A stretch of DNA of 64,000 bases from positions 4,030,001 through 4,094,000 of the forward strand of contig JAJUBI010000001.1 of NCBI GenBank assembly GCA_022419385.1, given 5' to 3'. Under the pieces are notes generated by a model. That model made no database searches and was not told where the DNA came from. It saw nothing but the letters and a program-made list of their open reading frames with translations. This document shows, one piece after another, positions 11,667 through 22,791 of the stretch. The stretch comes from Paraconiothyrium sp. Pb-2020. Lineage: Eukaryota > Ascomycota > Dothideomycetes > Pleosporales > Didymosphaeriaceae. Positions within the stretch are counted from its first letter, which is position 1. Each line of letters begins with the position of its first letter. The position numbers and the translations under genes were made by a program.

Positions 11667-12555
11667 CTAATAGGGACGAAGTGACAGTGACCAATTGCCG
11701 GTGTTGATGTTGTACTTGGAGCGATAGAGAGAGCAGTCTCGAAACCCCAGCTCCCGCACAAACATGAGCACTGGCTCCACATCTGTCGTATAGGGATGCT
11801 CTGGCTTCGGCCCGAAGCTCAGTACTATAGTGATACTTGCAACACAGAAGTGTATCTGTTTCAAAGAACAAGGTTCTTCGCGTAGCAAGCTCATTAGAGG
11901 CCCACTTTGTTGGTCCAGGGTCTCCTGGAACTTTTCTATGATCTTTTGGTACACGACCGAAATACTCCAGAAAAAGGCTTGCTGTTGGTAGATATAGTGG
12001 ACCTGGACGCGAAATGGGGTGTTGAAGGTAGCTTGGGAGGATAGCGAGATAGTCCGTGCCCACATGACTGGGACCCAGTTGATATTTGACCATGAAGTCC
12101 AGTCTTGGATCGAGATACGGACATTGACCTCCTGGACGAGGTTGCAGTGCGATTGCGTCCACTTCTCGAGGTCACTATGGTGGCGTACCGTGACGCGAGC
12201 GTACTGGCGGTGAACTGTGCAATGACGGTCAGTACAGCAGCTTCAAGATAATTGTCGTGTTCTGGAGAACGCAAAGTTCCGATTTTCTGCAGATGACTTA
12301 CTGGGAAGATACTCCTTGCGAATTTGACGACAGACACGGGTGAGGCCTGCATAGACTCCGTTCTCGACATCCATAGCGTCTTTCCCACTGTAAGTGATAT
12401 CGACCGGTTCATCGACAGCCGCAACGAGCTCGTAAATGCGGTTACGAAGCTCTACGACAAGAATTAGCACACCAGAAAACCTTTTGATATTATCATCGGT
12501 TAGTGCGTCGAGCCTCACCTCCAGGGAGCTTTAGAAAAGGGGACTTTAGCTCCAT
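11667..12555 (-). CDS. 2EXR/F-box-like paralogue 2 of tandem array
   Basis: Exons 12555-12519, 12451-12302 and 12214-11667 give 244 aa. Architecture matches paralogue 1: MELKSPFLKLPG ends exon 1, ELRNRIYELVAAVDEPV begins exon 2, YAGLTRVCRQIRKEYLP ends it, and exon 3 opens IHRQYARVTVRHHSDLEKW. Both introns are phase 1 in all copies. The C-terminal part has diverged from the other copies apart from scattered aromatic positions, which suggests either relaxed constraint or diversification after duplication. Cellular role unknown. Confidence 0.8.
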
Positions 12556-12929
12556 AATAACGTTGTTGCGCAGGCGAGGGATCGAGATTTTGAGGGCAAT
12601 AAGCAGGTGGTTTTATAGTTGAGCTCTCGGTCGCCGTTATGACCATAGGTCCGTGCTTACAGGCACGACGTAGGTGAAAGCAAGCACGACATGCAGACGG
12701 AGAGCATAGAACGGACCAAAATGACTACATTGTGTCTTCTACCATGACTAAACATTTTCACTTTTTTTGGCACTCGCGAACAAGGTAGCTGTTTGTACAT
12801 CCATGAACAATTTATCAAAATTGCTAATGATCTTTTCTAATCGTGTGCCTCCAGGTGATCATGACCCTAGCGGCTTCCCAACACATGCATTGGCAGATCT
12901 CACTCAGTGTAAAAAGCAACCCGGCTTTT
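12556..12929. other. intergenic spacer inside the array
   Basis: Promoter side of paralogue 2 and 3' side of paralogue 3. No coding signal or clear repeat seen. Confidence 0.4.
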
Positions 12930-13796
12930 CTATACAGTAGGAAATGCCTTGGTACAGGTCGTTCGGAAACAGAAACCATTAGGATAATACTGATAGGATC
13001 CCCAAGGGCCCACGTTCCTCCACTTTAGCTCACGCAAGAATCTCTCCCCTACACTTTCACTTGAAAGCCACTTGTTCACCGGCTTGAACTTGAAATGGAC
13101 TGCATCAATTGCCACATTCAATAGAACACTCTCCAAAGGGCAGGGGTCCGCAAGTAGCAGGGCACTCCAAGAGTCATTGCCGCGGCCAATAACCCTCTGG
13201 GCATTCCTAACGCAGGAACACAGGATGTGACCGCATATGCGCTGAATAGCATGCCAGTCCGGGTGGTGGTCGTTGTCGAGGTAGAGTTTGAACTGACTAT
13301 CGCCCAAAGCCCTTGAGATAGCGCGAGCCCGCAGATTTGGAAGCCAGTCGATATATGAGTTGAGCCTATCATCGTGCGCCGAGAAGCGAATATGGAGATC
13401 CTTAATGGGATGTTGCCAATCTTGGATCTGCGTCCACTCCTCAAGGTCGTCGTACCTCAACGACACGCGAGCCCGTTGACGGTATACTGTTTCGCACAGT
13501 TAGTAACAGCATCATGAGACAGAGGTCTAGTACTTGAAGTCTTACTGGGGAGGTACTCGATGCGAATCTGGCGGCAGACCCGCGTCAAACCAGCATAAGC
13601 TCCACGCCCCACGTGAGCGGCATCAATTTCATGATTAGCGCCGGTATTCGTGATCCTGACAAGTTCGTCATGGGTTTCAGCGACAAGCTCGTAGATACTA
13701 TTGCGGAGTTCTGCGGCGAGGTCAGTACAGGACAGTAGACTGGATATCATCACCTCTCCAATTACCTCCGGGGAGCCGCAACAACGGAGACTCCAT
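12930..13796 (-). CDS. 2EXR/F-box-like paralogue 3 of tandem array
   Basis: Exons 13796-13766, 13710-13546 and 13486-12930 give 250 aa. Exon 1 is MESPLLRLPG; exon 2 runs from ELRNSIYELVAETHDELV to YAGLTRVCRQIRIEYLP; exon 3 starts IYRQRARVSLRYDDLEEW, closest to paralogue 1 (ISLRYTDLEQW). The block around DWLPNLRARAIS aligns with DWLPLLRARASS of paralogue 1, and the DPCPLESVLL segment with DPCPLKNVFL, so these two copies are the nearest pair. Function unknown; the frame is intact through both introns. Confidence 0.8.
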
Positions 13797-14280
13797 CGTC
13801 GCGGTAGGGCTCATGCGGTAGACCTTTCGCGGTGTATGCGAGGTGTGAGAAGTGAGCGAGGGACAAAGGTAGGTAGTAGGTCAAGCGCATTGAACTTTCC
13901 GTTGCCGCGGTCACTGTAGGGTACTTACAGAAGGGGAAGGCGCCGGTGAAAGATAAAATAGCGTGCAAACTACTAGATTGAGGTCATAGCTCGTGTTTCA
14001 TCTTAGATCAACTGGGTAGAACTGGTGGGCTACTGATAAAATCGATCAATCACTGGTCCATGCCCTCGCTTGATCATCGTTAATCCACTATGCATATGGG
14101 GGTGTTTACGGACGTGATCGCATTTCAAAAGACTATCCAGCCACTATGCTCTTGTGGCCCACCATCATCATGAATTGCTCCTCATGAAAGTCACTAGCAG
14201 GCTTCATCCGCACCTATGTCGCTACGTTTCATTCCATACTCAATACCAAGCTTCTCGACTTTCCAGACATATGCTGATAC
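13797..14280. other. intergenic spacer inside the array
   Basis: About 480 bases between two paralogues. No ORF with coding bias; nothing recognisable. Confidence 0.4.
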
Positions 14281-15204
14281 TCATGCTGTTAAGGTAGATA
14301 TCGCATGCCTGTGAACAAATAACACATCCCGATTGTTAGACCAGTAAACGTACAAATCGGCAATCCGTGATTCATCATCATCCCAACACCACACGACGAG
14401 GTTCGTTCGAAACCAATGGGAGGCGATGATCACACGCATCAGTCCAAATTCCTCCATGAAGTCCCGAAACCCCACCCGTGTCATGATCTGGGGGTTATCA
14501 GCTCCGTGTCCCCGGGGTATCGTGATCCTGCTTTTCAGGGCAGAGTTGACGGTGAATGAGCGAATCTTGCCAAGAGCGACTTGGAGCACAGCCGGCCAGC
14601 TCGCGGTAGCGAATAGCGTGTTTAAACCCTTAGTAAGACGCCATATGTCCATCCACTCGCTGTCAATTGAAGAACCGGCTGGTGGTTCAGGTGGTACCAA
14701 GACTGAACACTCGAAGTGGGAAGGTGACTTGGCCAGGGCTCGCAAGATTGGAAGAAGCTCGACTTCGACCTCTGGGGTAGTATGGAGACGACGGATTTCA
14801 ATCTGCAGAAACCTGACAGGGTTGTCCTCGTTGAAGAAAGTGCAGATAAAATCGTTGAGTTCTTCAAAGTAGACCTGGAGGTAGGCATTGTGTTGCTGTA
14901 CTATACTTTATTTAGCTACAGCTCAGAGTATTACACAAAAGCTACTCACTGGGAAGGTATTCTTCGCGGATCTGGCGGCATACGCGTGTCAAGGCAGCAT
15001 AGGTACTGGGAGCGCTGTTGGGTGTCCTCTTCACGAGCCTGGTCTCGTTGTATGTTGTAGCGGCGAGGTCATATATGCGGTTTCGCAGCTCTGTCCTACG
15101 AGTTAGTGCACTCTAAAACAGCAAGACAAGTCTTACTACTCACCTCCTGGTAGATTCAAGAATAGAGGATGCATCGGCTTCGCAGGTTGCTTAGCAGTCG
15201 TCAT
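14281..15204 (-). CDS. 2EXR/F-box-like paralogue 4 of tandem array
   Basis: Exons 15204-15144, 15090-14950 and 14900-14281 give 273 aa. Exon 1 is longer than in its relatives (20 codons, ending LFLNLPG) but splices at the same LPG-E position; exon 2 is ELRNRIYDLAA to YAALTRVCRQIREEYLP; exon 3 opens IQQHNAYLQVYFEELNDFI. The third exon has drifted most at its start, where the usual HRQYAR is replaced, and shares the FEELNDFI-type helix with paralogue 5 (NHLQDFIQAFS). The acceptor at 14901-14902 is chosen because it alone keeps phase 1. Function unknown. Confidence 0.75.
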
Positions 15205-16141
15205 ATCACCAAACAGCGATTGTGCTAGTGAGAGTGGATGTTGATGGGTGGTGCGATTCTATGGAAGAGTTAGGAGAATTTATGTACGAGTTGTGCGGTT
15301 CTACGGAAGAGCTAGGACGGGGGTGGACATTGCTTAGTTTCGTAGAGGGGGCCCTTGCGGGTTGCCTTCATTGTAGTATAGAGGTGGCACCAGTTGACTT
15401 GCGTATAGGTGCGAGCAAGGTGAAAGGTAGCATCGCCACTTTCATGCACGTCATTATGCTTATGCGGTGGAAAGTACTTGATTCTAGGGCTTTAGTTTAA
15501 TGAAAGTATCATAGAGTGGAAATCTATCGGCTCTACTTTCCTATCCTTTCTTGCTCACGCTATCAATATAATACAAAAGTAGACTCTCGGGCCCAGAGGT
15601 CCCGTTTCTGATGTCGGCCACTGTGAAGTCTCCTCGTTGCCATTAAGAGTGTTTATAACAACATAGCCCTAACGTGGCATAAGACGAAAAACCTCATGCG
15701 TGAGAAACAGTCGCCACTTAGTTATCACCGCAAGTATGACGGAAGACGACAGAGGGCGCGTTGTTATGGTGTAGAGAAAGACGGAGTATAGAGACGGTCA
15801 TACTTCCAAATTGCGGGGAAGACTGTAGTTGACTAGGTACTATACCGAAGGTAACCGGGAACCACGAACATCCGGCGCCCTTGCTTCTACAAACCTTCGA
15901 TAAGATAAAACCGAATGCACGATTCGATCTGACCGTGCTATGCCAAACGCATGATTGGTCGATGCGGGACAAAATCCCCACAAACGTCGAGCTAACCAGC
16001 GGTACCAACACCGCTATTACCCTATAGATACAACATCATCTCCAAACCCCTAGCGCCATGATAAGACTTAAAAATGACATCTTGACGACATTCTTCTCTA
16101 CTTCGGCGACTGCGTGATTACTATAATCTACAATTCGCATA
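15205..16141. other. intergenic
   Basis: Between divergently transcribed genes. Start-proximal sequence belongs to the promoter of paralogue 4; the last 150 bases before 16142 are CA/CT-rich and leader-like. One open stretch on the plus strand (15222-15500) has poor codon bias and is not called. Confidence 0.4.
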
Positions 16142-17224
16142 ATGCCCCATTCATCCCCACCATCCCCAGAATACCGCTACGGCTTCGTCGACGACTACAG
16201 CGAAGGCGCCCACCCCAAACTCCTCCAAACCCTAATCGAAACAAACAAAACGCAGCAAACCGGATATGGCCGCGACTCTCTCTGCACACTCGCCCGCCAG
16301 CGGATCCAGGCCCATCTCGGCCGCGACGACGTAGGTGTCTTCTTCGTCCCCAGCGGCACGTCTGCAAACGCCATTTCCATCGCTGCCTGTCTGCGTCCCC
16401 ACGAAGCGGTCATAGTAGCGTCTTCCGCGCACATAGTGACCCGCGAGACGGGCGCTGTCGAAGCTTCCGGGCACAAAATCATCCAGGTTCCGCCGCAGGA
16501 TGGGAAGTTGACGCCGCAGAGTATCCGAAGGGCGCTGGATGATAATTGGCACTTTCCGCATATGGCGAAGCCGAAGTTGGTGTCGATTTCGAATGCGACG
16601 GAGATTGGCACTATCTACAGTCGGCAGGAGTTGATGGCGATTAAGCGGCTATGCGAGGAGAAGGGGTTGATTCTGTTCCTGGACGGGGCGCGGATTGGGA
16701 CGGCGCTTACGAGTAGTAAAAATGATATGAAGATGAGGGATATCATGGAACTGACGGATCTTTTCTGGATCGGGGGGACGAAGAATGGTGCGCTGCTGGG
16801 CGAAGCCGTCGTTGTGAAGGATGCGACGTTGGCAACTGAGTTCGAGTTTTTCGTCAAGCAGCATGGATCGCTACTTGCGAAGGGGAGGATCATGGGCGCG
16901 CAGTTCGCAGAGCTGTTTAACGGTGATCTTTACTACGATCTTGCGCGGCAAGCGAACGGGTGCGCTGAGTTGCTGTCTCAGGGGATCGTCAAGGCCGGTT
17001 TCTCTCTGGATGCTGCGACCGAGACGAACCAAGTCTTTGCCGTGCTTCCACTTGGTCTGATCCAAAGGCTCAAGGAGCATTTTAATTTCTACGTTTGGGA
17101 ACAAAGAGGTGAGGCCGAGGCTGTCGTTCGGCTGGTAACTACGTGGGCGACCGAACTGGGGCAAGTGAACAAATTCATTCAGCAGGTACACGAGTGGACT
17201 ATCGAGAATGCAAAATCGGTGTGA
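16142..17224 (+). CDS. threonine aldolase-like PLP enzyme
   Basis: A single-exon, intact 360-aa protein of the beta-eliminating lyase / low-specificity threonine aldolase family (PLP fold type I), expected to cleave threonine or allo-threonine to glycine and acetaldehyde, or a related beta-hydroxy amino acid. Seen motifs: VPSGTSANAI for PLP phosphate binding near residue 75, the Asp-containing LFLDGARIGTAL block, and WIGGTKNGALLGEA with the Schiff-base lysine in GGTKNG. Length fits the family. It lies on the opposite strand inside the 2EXR-like array, the only enzyme gene there. Exact substrate is not determinable from sequence, and a phenylserine or other aldolase specificity is possible. 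Confidence 0.88.
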   Translation: MPHSSPPSPEYRYGFVDDYSEGAHPKLLQTLIETNKTQQTGYGRDSLCTLARQRIQAHLGRDDVGVFFVPSGTSANAISIAACLRPHEAVIVASSAHIVTRETGAVEASGHKIIQVPPQDGKLTPQSIRRALDDNWHFPHMAKPKLVSISNATEIGTIYSRQELMAIKRLCEEKGLILFLDGARIGTALTSSKNDMKMRDIMELTDLFWIGGTKNGALLGEAVVVKDATLATEFEFFVKQHGSLLAKGRIMGAQFAELFNGDLYYDLARQANGCAELLSQGIVKAGFSLDAATETNQVFAVLPLGLIQRLKEHFNFYVWEQRGEAEAVVRLVTTWATELGQVNKFIQQVHEWTIENAKSV

Positions 17225-17529
17225 ATACCGAACTCTCTGCGTCCTTGATAAAGCAAATACTAGGCCTCCATGAGTGTGTTGTGTTGGCTATGTATGTTGT
17301 CCGCATCGAGCTCTGTCTATCAAAGTAGGTCCTAAGCAGCCAGTCTCCAGCACAACTTCTCCTGCACGGCAGTAATTCCTAATTCGCCCCTTCCAAGGGA
17401 TCCCTAAAATGCCTCATCGACAGTACACCAATACAGTCCTCAAGCCTTTGACCCCCAGTACTGCACTGCAAGATGATTCGGTCTCTGAGTCTTGCAGGCA
17501 GACCGCGCGGGTATCGCTCTTCGGCTCTC
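17225..17529. other. intergenic (convergent 3' ends)
   Basis: Short gap between the converging aldolase and paralogue 5. Nothing else seen. Confidence 0.4.
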
Positions 17530-18320
17530 CTAGCTTGTCAGACTGTGACTGGGACCACTGCCCAACAAGTAAGGTACCAACATCATGCTCCAACGCAAGT
17601 AGTCCGACGCCTCGGGCACCAGATTATCACGACGACCATGCCAAGGGCCTATATAGGGTTCGGGAGTCAGAAGCCACCCGGGGGAAGACATTACAATCCC
17701 AGGGTTGCGAACGCAGAGCCTTCCATTAGCCCACTCCAGTATAACCTCCGAAAATGTCCTTGCATAACCAGTCTTAGTCCATGTCAAGCTCCAGGTGGCA
17801 GGCGGCCCAGTGTTGTGGACGATAAGGTAATAGATTACGCTTGTGAAGCGGGCTTGCTCTTGCACGATTGGAAGAAGATCGATATTGGTTTGTTCTTGTG
17901 TCCAGTTAAATTTGATATTAAGCTCCTTTGCAGGATAGTCTTTGTAAGAGAAAGCCTGGATGAAATCCTGGAGGTGGTTGGAGCAGACTAAGGCGCGGAC
18001 CTAGCTCTGTTGTACTAATTCATGAGGTAAGCTACTGCGGTAAATTCGATATACGAGCGCAGCTTACTGGGGAGATATTCTTCGCGCATCTGATGGCAAA
18101 CGCGTGTCAGACACACATATCTGCGGGCCTTCTTGAGACATTTGCCAGTCTTAAGGTCTCTCCTGCACCTCAGGAATCTGAGAACCTCATCGGCTGTGGC
18201 AACAAGGTGGTAGATACGATTGCGTAGCTCTATTCGTAAATTAGCACATAGCACATTTTGTAATCTATGTGTTTCCAGCGTTGACTTACCTCCAGGAAGT
18301 TTCAAGAACGGTGACGCCAT
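17530..18320 (-). CDS. 2EXR/F-box-like paralogue 5 of tandem array
   Basis: Exons 18320-18290, 18229-18068 and 17987-17530 give 216 aa, the shortest copy. Exon 1 MASPFLKLPG and exon 2 ELRNRIYHLVATADEVL to VCLTRVCHQMREEYLP keep the family pattern, with Cys replacing the usual Ala and His/Met replacing Arg/Ile in TRVCRQIR. Exon 2 carries an extra Arg/Lys/Cys-rich insert (RCRRDLK, KKARRY). Exon 3 (ICSNHLQDFIQAFS onward) is Trp-rich. Separated from paralogue 4 by the aldolase gene, which was either inserted into the array or flanked by a dispersed duplication. Function unknown. Confidence 0.75.
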
Positions 18321-18601
18321 TATGTCACCACGGGGGTAAGCTGCAGTAGATAAGTCAAGGCCACAATCGAAGTTGGTGTACAGCGTAAAAGACTAAGGTC
18401 GAGGTAGGGTAAGTGCTACCGACTTCACATCACCCAGGCAACGCACGACACCAAGTGAAATTGCAGATAAAGTCACGAGAAGCGGGAAGCACGTGTAACA
18501 AACAAACAGAGACGTTACACACCAATTTGCAAAACGCAAAAAACGTCACAATAACACCAGAAAATTTAAGCTTTTCATTCAACTTACGCCCAACATTCAT
18601 C

Positions 18602-19708
18602 TCATCCCCCAACCTCATGCTTCCACACCACCTCCCTCTCCAAATCCACCCAAAAGAAACACCTCTCATTCAACCGCTTCTTCCTTCCATTCTTCACCCT
18701 CAACTCGCCCGACGAAACGTTTACCGTTGTCAGCCTCCTCTTCCTCGTACGTTTAAACATGCCCTCATCAATCCCCAACAACTTCAACACAACCCCCCTC
18801 GCACCCTTTACAAATCTCAACTCCCTAGCCTTCCCGATAGAACTCTTTCCCCACTGCGCAATCTTCTTCCCATCCAGACTTACACTGTACTCGTGCTTTC
18901 TCCTCGTGGGCAGGAACTGATACCGCTCGTAGTGCAGATCGTGGATATTGGTGCTGCGCGGTGCTTGGATGGGGATTGGGGTGTTTAGCGCGCTGAGAAG
19001 GACGACCGTGAGGAGGTAGTCATTCGTGCACATTTCGTTGTGGAATCTGCTCAACGGCTGTGCGATTGCGGGCATGAGGAAGCGGAAGTCTGCGATGTCC
19101 GTCATGGGGATGGTACCATGCAGAACGAGCAACGCACTTAGGAAATAGGTGTTCTCCCATTGGCGAATTGCATTATCCGGCCCTGCTCTGAGGATGTTGA
19201 CTTTGTTGAATTGGCGCACGGAGATGGGGCGGTAGGGTGATTGCTTTATGAGCTGCTGCTCGTGGAAGATCCAGGGGCGGCGGGCGGTGGAAGAGATGTG
19301 TTCGCCGGGCTTGTCGTAGGCTCTGATGGCGGGCAAGGTGGCGTATAGCTGCGAGAAGGCGCTGACTTCGTCGATTAGGTTTTGCTTGTCGAGGCTCTGG
19401 TCGATGGAAACCGTGTCGATGAAAAGGTACTGGATGCCTGCTTGTCTGGCGTACAGTACAGCGGCGAAGAGATTGCGCGAGACTGAGCCGGGAGACACGT
19501 CCCAGCGCCAGGATAGTACGGCCATTTGCCTGATCTCGTGCGAGGCTGAGACGCGGACTAGCTCTAGGATGGCAGTCTCGATCCGGCTCGAAGAAATGTG
19601 GATGTGCTCGATGGGGAGGCTTCGGACGTCGATGTGACCGTGTTGGTTCCAACGTAATTGTTCTTTCCGGACTTTGTCGACGACAAGAGCTGGCCATGAG
19701 CGGTTCAT
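18602..19708 (-). CDS. HET-like protein (heterokaryon-incompatibility-type domain)
   Basis: An intact single-exon ORF of 368 aa. The segment AVLSWRWDVSPGS, followed about 25 residues later by YLFIDTVSIDQ, resembles the HET-domain core (A-SYxWG ... WIDAxCINQ), with Trp in place of Tyr-Val-Trp spacing and Thr-Val-Ser in place of Ala-Ile-Cys, so it is a divergent member. The N-terminal 60 residues and Lys/Arg-rich C-terminus show no second domain, and there is no NACHT or repeat region. HET proteins trigger cell death in fungal non-self recognition; whether this one does is unknown. It lies 281 bp upstream of paralogue 5 in the same orientation. An alternative is a related TIR-like or HET-derived enzyme. 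Confidence 0.6.
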   Translation of the reverse strand: MNRSWPALVVDKVRKEQLRWNQHGHIDVRSLPIEHIHISSSRIETAILELVRVSASHEIRQMAVLSWRWDVSPGSVSRNLFAAVLYARQAGIQYLFIDTVSIDQSLDKQNLIDEVSAFSQLYATLPAIRAYDKPGEHISSTARRPWIFHEQQLIKQSPYRPISVRQFNKVNILRAGPDNAIRQWENTYFLSALLVLHGTIPMTDIADFRFLMPAIAQPLSRFHNEMCTNDYLLTVVLLSALNTPIPIQAPRSTNIHDLHYERYQFLPTRRKHEYSVSLDGKKIAQWGKSSIGKARELRFVKGARGVVLKLLGIDEGMFKRTRKRRLTTVNVSSGELRVKNGRKKRLNERCFFWVDLEREVVWKHEVGG

Positions 19709-20457
19709 TATGTTTGTAATTGGCAGGACAATGTGATTCTTTCACGCTTTCGCTGTGTTCTTGCAAACACGGCCATCCACGACTGATATAAGGCATGATA
19801 GAGATGACTCAAGTTGTGAGTGCCAACGATCTGAATTACAAAAGTGAATTCCGAAGGCATCTAAAGTTCGCTGCGGCGCTTGCAAGGCGTCAATCGCAAA
19901 AATGTTCCCCAGGTAGGCTATCCGTTTGCGAGACAAGATGTTATCGTACCTGAATTTGTGGCTGTGCGGCATGTGGCTGTTGGGGGCGGGTGGCTGTGCA
20001 AGGCGCCTTGTAGTAGGGGGGTCCCGATTTGAAACCATGATAACGTCTTCCCTACCGTCATCCAGTCAGTCAAATGGGAACGAAGGGTTCAGTTTTTCGA
20101 AATCGTCATGCCGTTATAGTGCGTTTCACGATCATGTGCACGCATACGATCGATTCCTTAGGTAGTTGTTCTGCATTCGTTCTAAGCGAGAAGCGTATGG
20201 ACACGAACAGTATGATGAAGCCGCGCTTAGTGTAGGAATTCGAACTTCGTATTATGTTTAGAGCATGGCTCAATAAGTTCGTATTAACTTCGATCATCAT
20301 CGTGATCATGATATCCGTAGGGTTCTATACAATGCGAGCCCAAGCTCAGCCTCGTCAAATCGAAAAGGCCCCAAAGAACGCCGACGCTAATGCTATACAA
20401 GTCGAAAAGGAGAAAGCACGATCAACACCGCAAGAAAAAAGGCCCCGATCTAAAAGT
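19709..20457. other. intergenic
   Basis: No supported gene. A plus-strand ORF starting at ATG 20254 (80 codons) encodes one hydrophobic segment (FVLTSIIIVIMISVGF) and a Lys/Arg-rich tail, but it runs into the 3' exon of the CRH gene on the other strand and is not called. Confidence 0.35.
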
Positions 20458-21962
20458 TTACAGGAGAACGGACAGGACGCCGATGAATGCCGCTAGGGAT
20501 ACAGCTAGGAAAGAGCTGACCGGCAACCGGAGCGCGCTCGAGGCCTCGGGAGCTGGCGAGCCGCCCTTGGCTTCGACCGCGTTAACGTTGCCAGTCGATG
20601 TCGCAGCAGGAGAAGCGGGAGCGGAGGTGACGAGAAAGCCCTTGGAGTCGAAAGATTTGGCCTCGGAAGCTGAAGCAGCGGGAGCAGCGGGAGCAGAGGT
20701 GATGAGGAAGCCCTGGGAGTCGAAAGACTTGGCCGCGGAAGACGTGCCAGCGGGAGCTGTGTAAGCCGTACTGAAAGTGGTAACTCGCTCAGAACCTCCA
20801 GATGAAGCCGAGAGCGAAGCTGGTGAGGATGGCGTAGAGAAAGCGGCTTGGGATGTCGACTGTGACAAAGTTAGTAAGAACGCGAAAACAGGGAAGGGAG
20901 GGGAGAAAAAAGGTGCTTACTGACAGGAGCTTGGCTTGGAGGAACGACTTTGCCAGAGTCAGAGACAGACCATCCGCTCGGTAATCCAGGGTAGTTGCCG
21001 TAGGTCGTGGTGGGAACAGTTGCCACAGTGGTGTCAGGAACCCAAGGATAGACGCTCGGCCTGGTGTAGGGAGAAGTCGTGTGAGGAGTGAAGGGAAGAG
21101 GAGCTCCGGTGGCTGCGGAAGTGATACCTGGCGCATCTGCCTCAACAGGGCTTCCGCCAGTGTTGATGGTACCGCCAGTTGACTTAATCGACTTCCAGGT
21201 TCCGCTAGTGTCGCCATAGGTATATTGGGTGCCTGTGGAGTAATCCTGGACCTTCAAGCTCTTGACCTTCATAGAGTAAGGACCCTTGCTGTAGTCGGTC
21301 AAACCGCCGGCCCAGTCGATGGTACCCTGCTCATTGTTTGGGTCTCCACCGGCCCAAGCACCGATCTTGATGGCCATCGGTGTCTGGGGGTATTGACCAT
21401 TGGCATTGTCGGGAATCAAAGTGCGAACGGTCTGCCCGTTAATTTGCCAAGCAATTTGTTCCGAGGTCCAGATGATGGTGTACTTCTGGAATCCATCGTG
21501 GTTGCCCGGATTCGCATGGAAAGCTCCTCGATCGTGCGTTGCAGTGTTTCCCTTGCCGAAGTAGTTTGATTGGACCTGAGCGTTGTCTCCACCAAGCCAT
21601 TCCCAGTCGATTTCGTCCAGTGTGTCAGACTGCAGAAAGAAGCTGCTGACGATACCTTGGCCAGGTGCTGCTTGCAGCTCGATATCGACCTGACCAAACA
21701 TGATGTACCATTTTGAGGTAATTTTGGGGCTATCGCCCTGCTTGGCTACGGTGAACGATGCGCCATCTGAGCCGTATGTGGGGTTGCCTTCGGCGGTGAA
21801 GCTGTCAGATGCAGAGGTAAAATCGATATTGACAGTCCTTCCCAATGCTGAATCGGGAGGGCAGGAAGTGCTTGTGGTGGGGTTGCAATTGGTGTAGGTC
21901 TGAGCAATTGCCGGAGCTGACAGAAGCGCGCAGGCCGCGACAGTTCTCAGAGTGCGCAGCAT
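20458..21962 (-). CDS. CRH-type GPI-anchored chitin-glucan transglycosylase (GH16)
   Basis: A cell-wall enzyme of the Crh1/Utr2 family that links chitin to beta-glucan. Exons 21962-20925 and 20859-20458 encode 479 aa. Seen: a signal peptide (residues 1-20, hydrophobic, ending in AIAQ), a GH16 domain with catalytic motif DEIDWEWLGG near residue 113 (the two acidic nucleophile and acid/base residues), NYFGKG and an aromatic-rich substrate region. A long Ser/Thr/Pro-rich stalk follows, and a C-terminal hydrophobic tail (FLAVSLAAFIGVLSVLL) forms the GPI signal. The stalk contains a duplicated AKSFDSxGFLxTSAP unit. The intron donor GTCAGT is used rather than the stronger-looking GTAAGC three bases on because only it keeps frame. 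The chitin-binding module found in some members is not evident. Confidence 0.92.
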
Positions 21963-22791
21963 CGTGAAGATGTGGTGGAGGTGAGGGGACGGTGGCGGGA
22001 GGTTGTTGAATAGAGGAGGGGTTCGGCAGGCGCCGGAATGGTCAGCGGCCTGGGGGCAGTGGTAGCGACGGTAGTAGTGTGGTGATGGTTTCTTGATGGG
22101 TGAGGGGATGTGAGGCTAGGTGTCGCTGAGGGGTTGAGCTGGAATGAATGCAAGATTAGTGAGACGAGGTAGGCTTATGGTTATAAAGCGAATGCCAGCC
22201 ATCTGATTAGCGTCCTTATACGTGGTTGTCTTTATTCGCTTCGCGCATTCTCGACGCTCAGGTTGGACGATTAAAGACGAGGTTGGCGCCGAAACGGGCT
22301 GGTGGCTGGGACCCAGCCACACCGAGCGAGCCCAACGAGAGCCGGACGTCATGGCAACTATCGAAGCCGAGTATGATGATCTCCAAGCACTGGAAAGAAA
22401 CCTGGAAATGGAATAATCAATCGCGCAGCCAATATCCTGGCAGCTGAGACGAGGGTAGCGCGAGCATGTGCGGGCAGATGCAGGGCAGGCGCGCACGGCC
22501 ACAGCTGCATCCCGCGACGCCACCGAGGCCCCGCAACACCATCGAAATCCATAAGCACGCCCCACGCAAAATCGATCACGAGAGCCTATCTTTAGACGGC
22601 CCTCTTGCTCATCCGATTCGCTCCTTTGTCAAGTTTGCTTGCAGCATACTCTGGTCCTGCCTGTGGTCGCTGTTTGCGAAGAATTCTGCCCTTTGAGAAA
22701 TATTGGTTGAGTCACACGCCCTACACAGAACAAGAAGGTCGCTTTATCAGTCACCACCGAACAATACAACCCGCGTTCGGCATACCACCTG
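21963..22791. other. divergent intergenic region CRH / PRO2
   Basis: A bidirectional promoter region of 829 bp. GC-rich central part, with no coding signal that survives scrutiny. Confidence 0.4.

Noticed and set aside
20254..20496. Plus-strand ORF of 80 codons with one hydrophobic segment, possible small membrane protein
   Set aside because: It overlaps the coding 3' exon of the CRH gene on the opposite strand at its end, has weak codon bias and no similarity I recognise.
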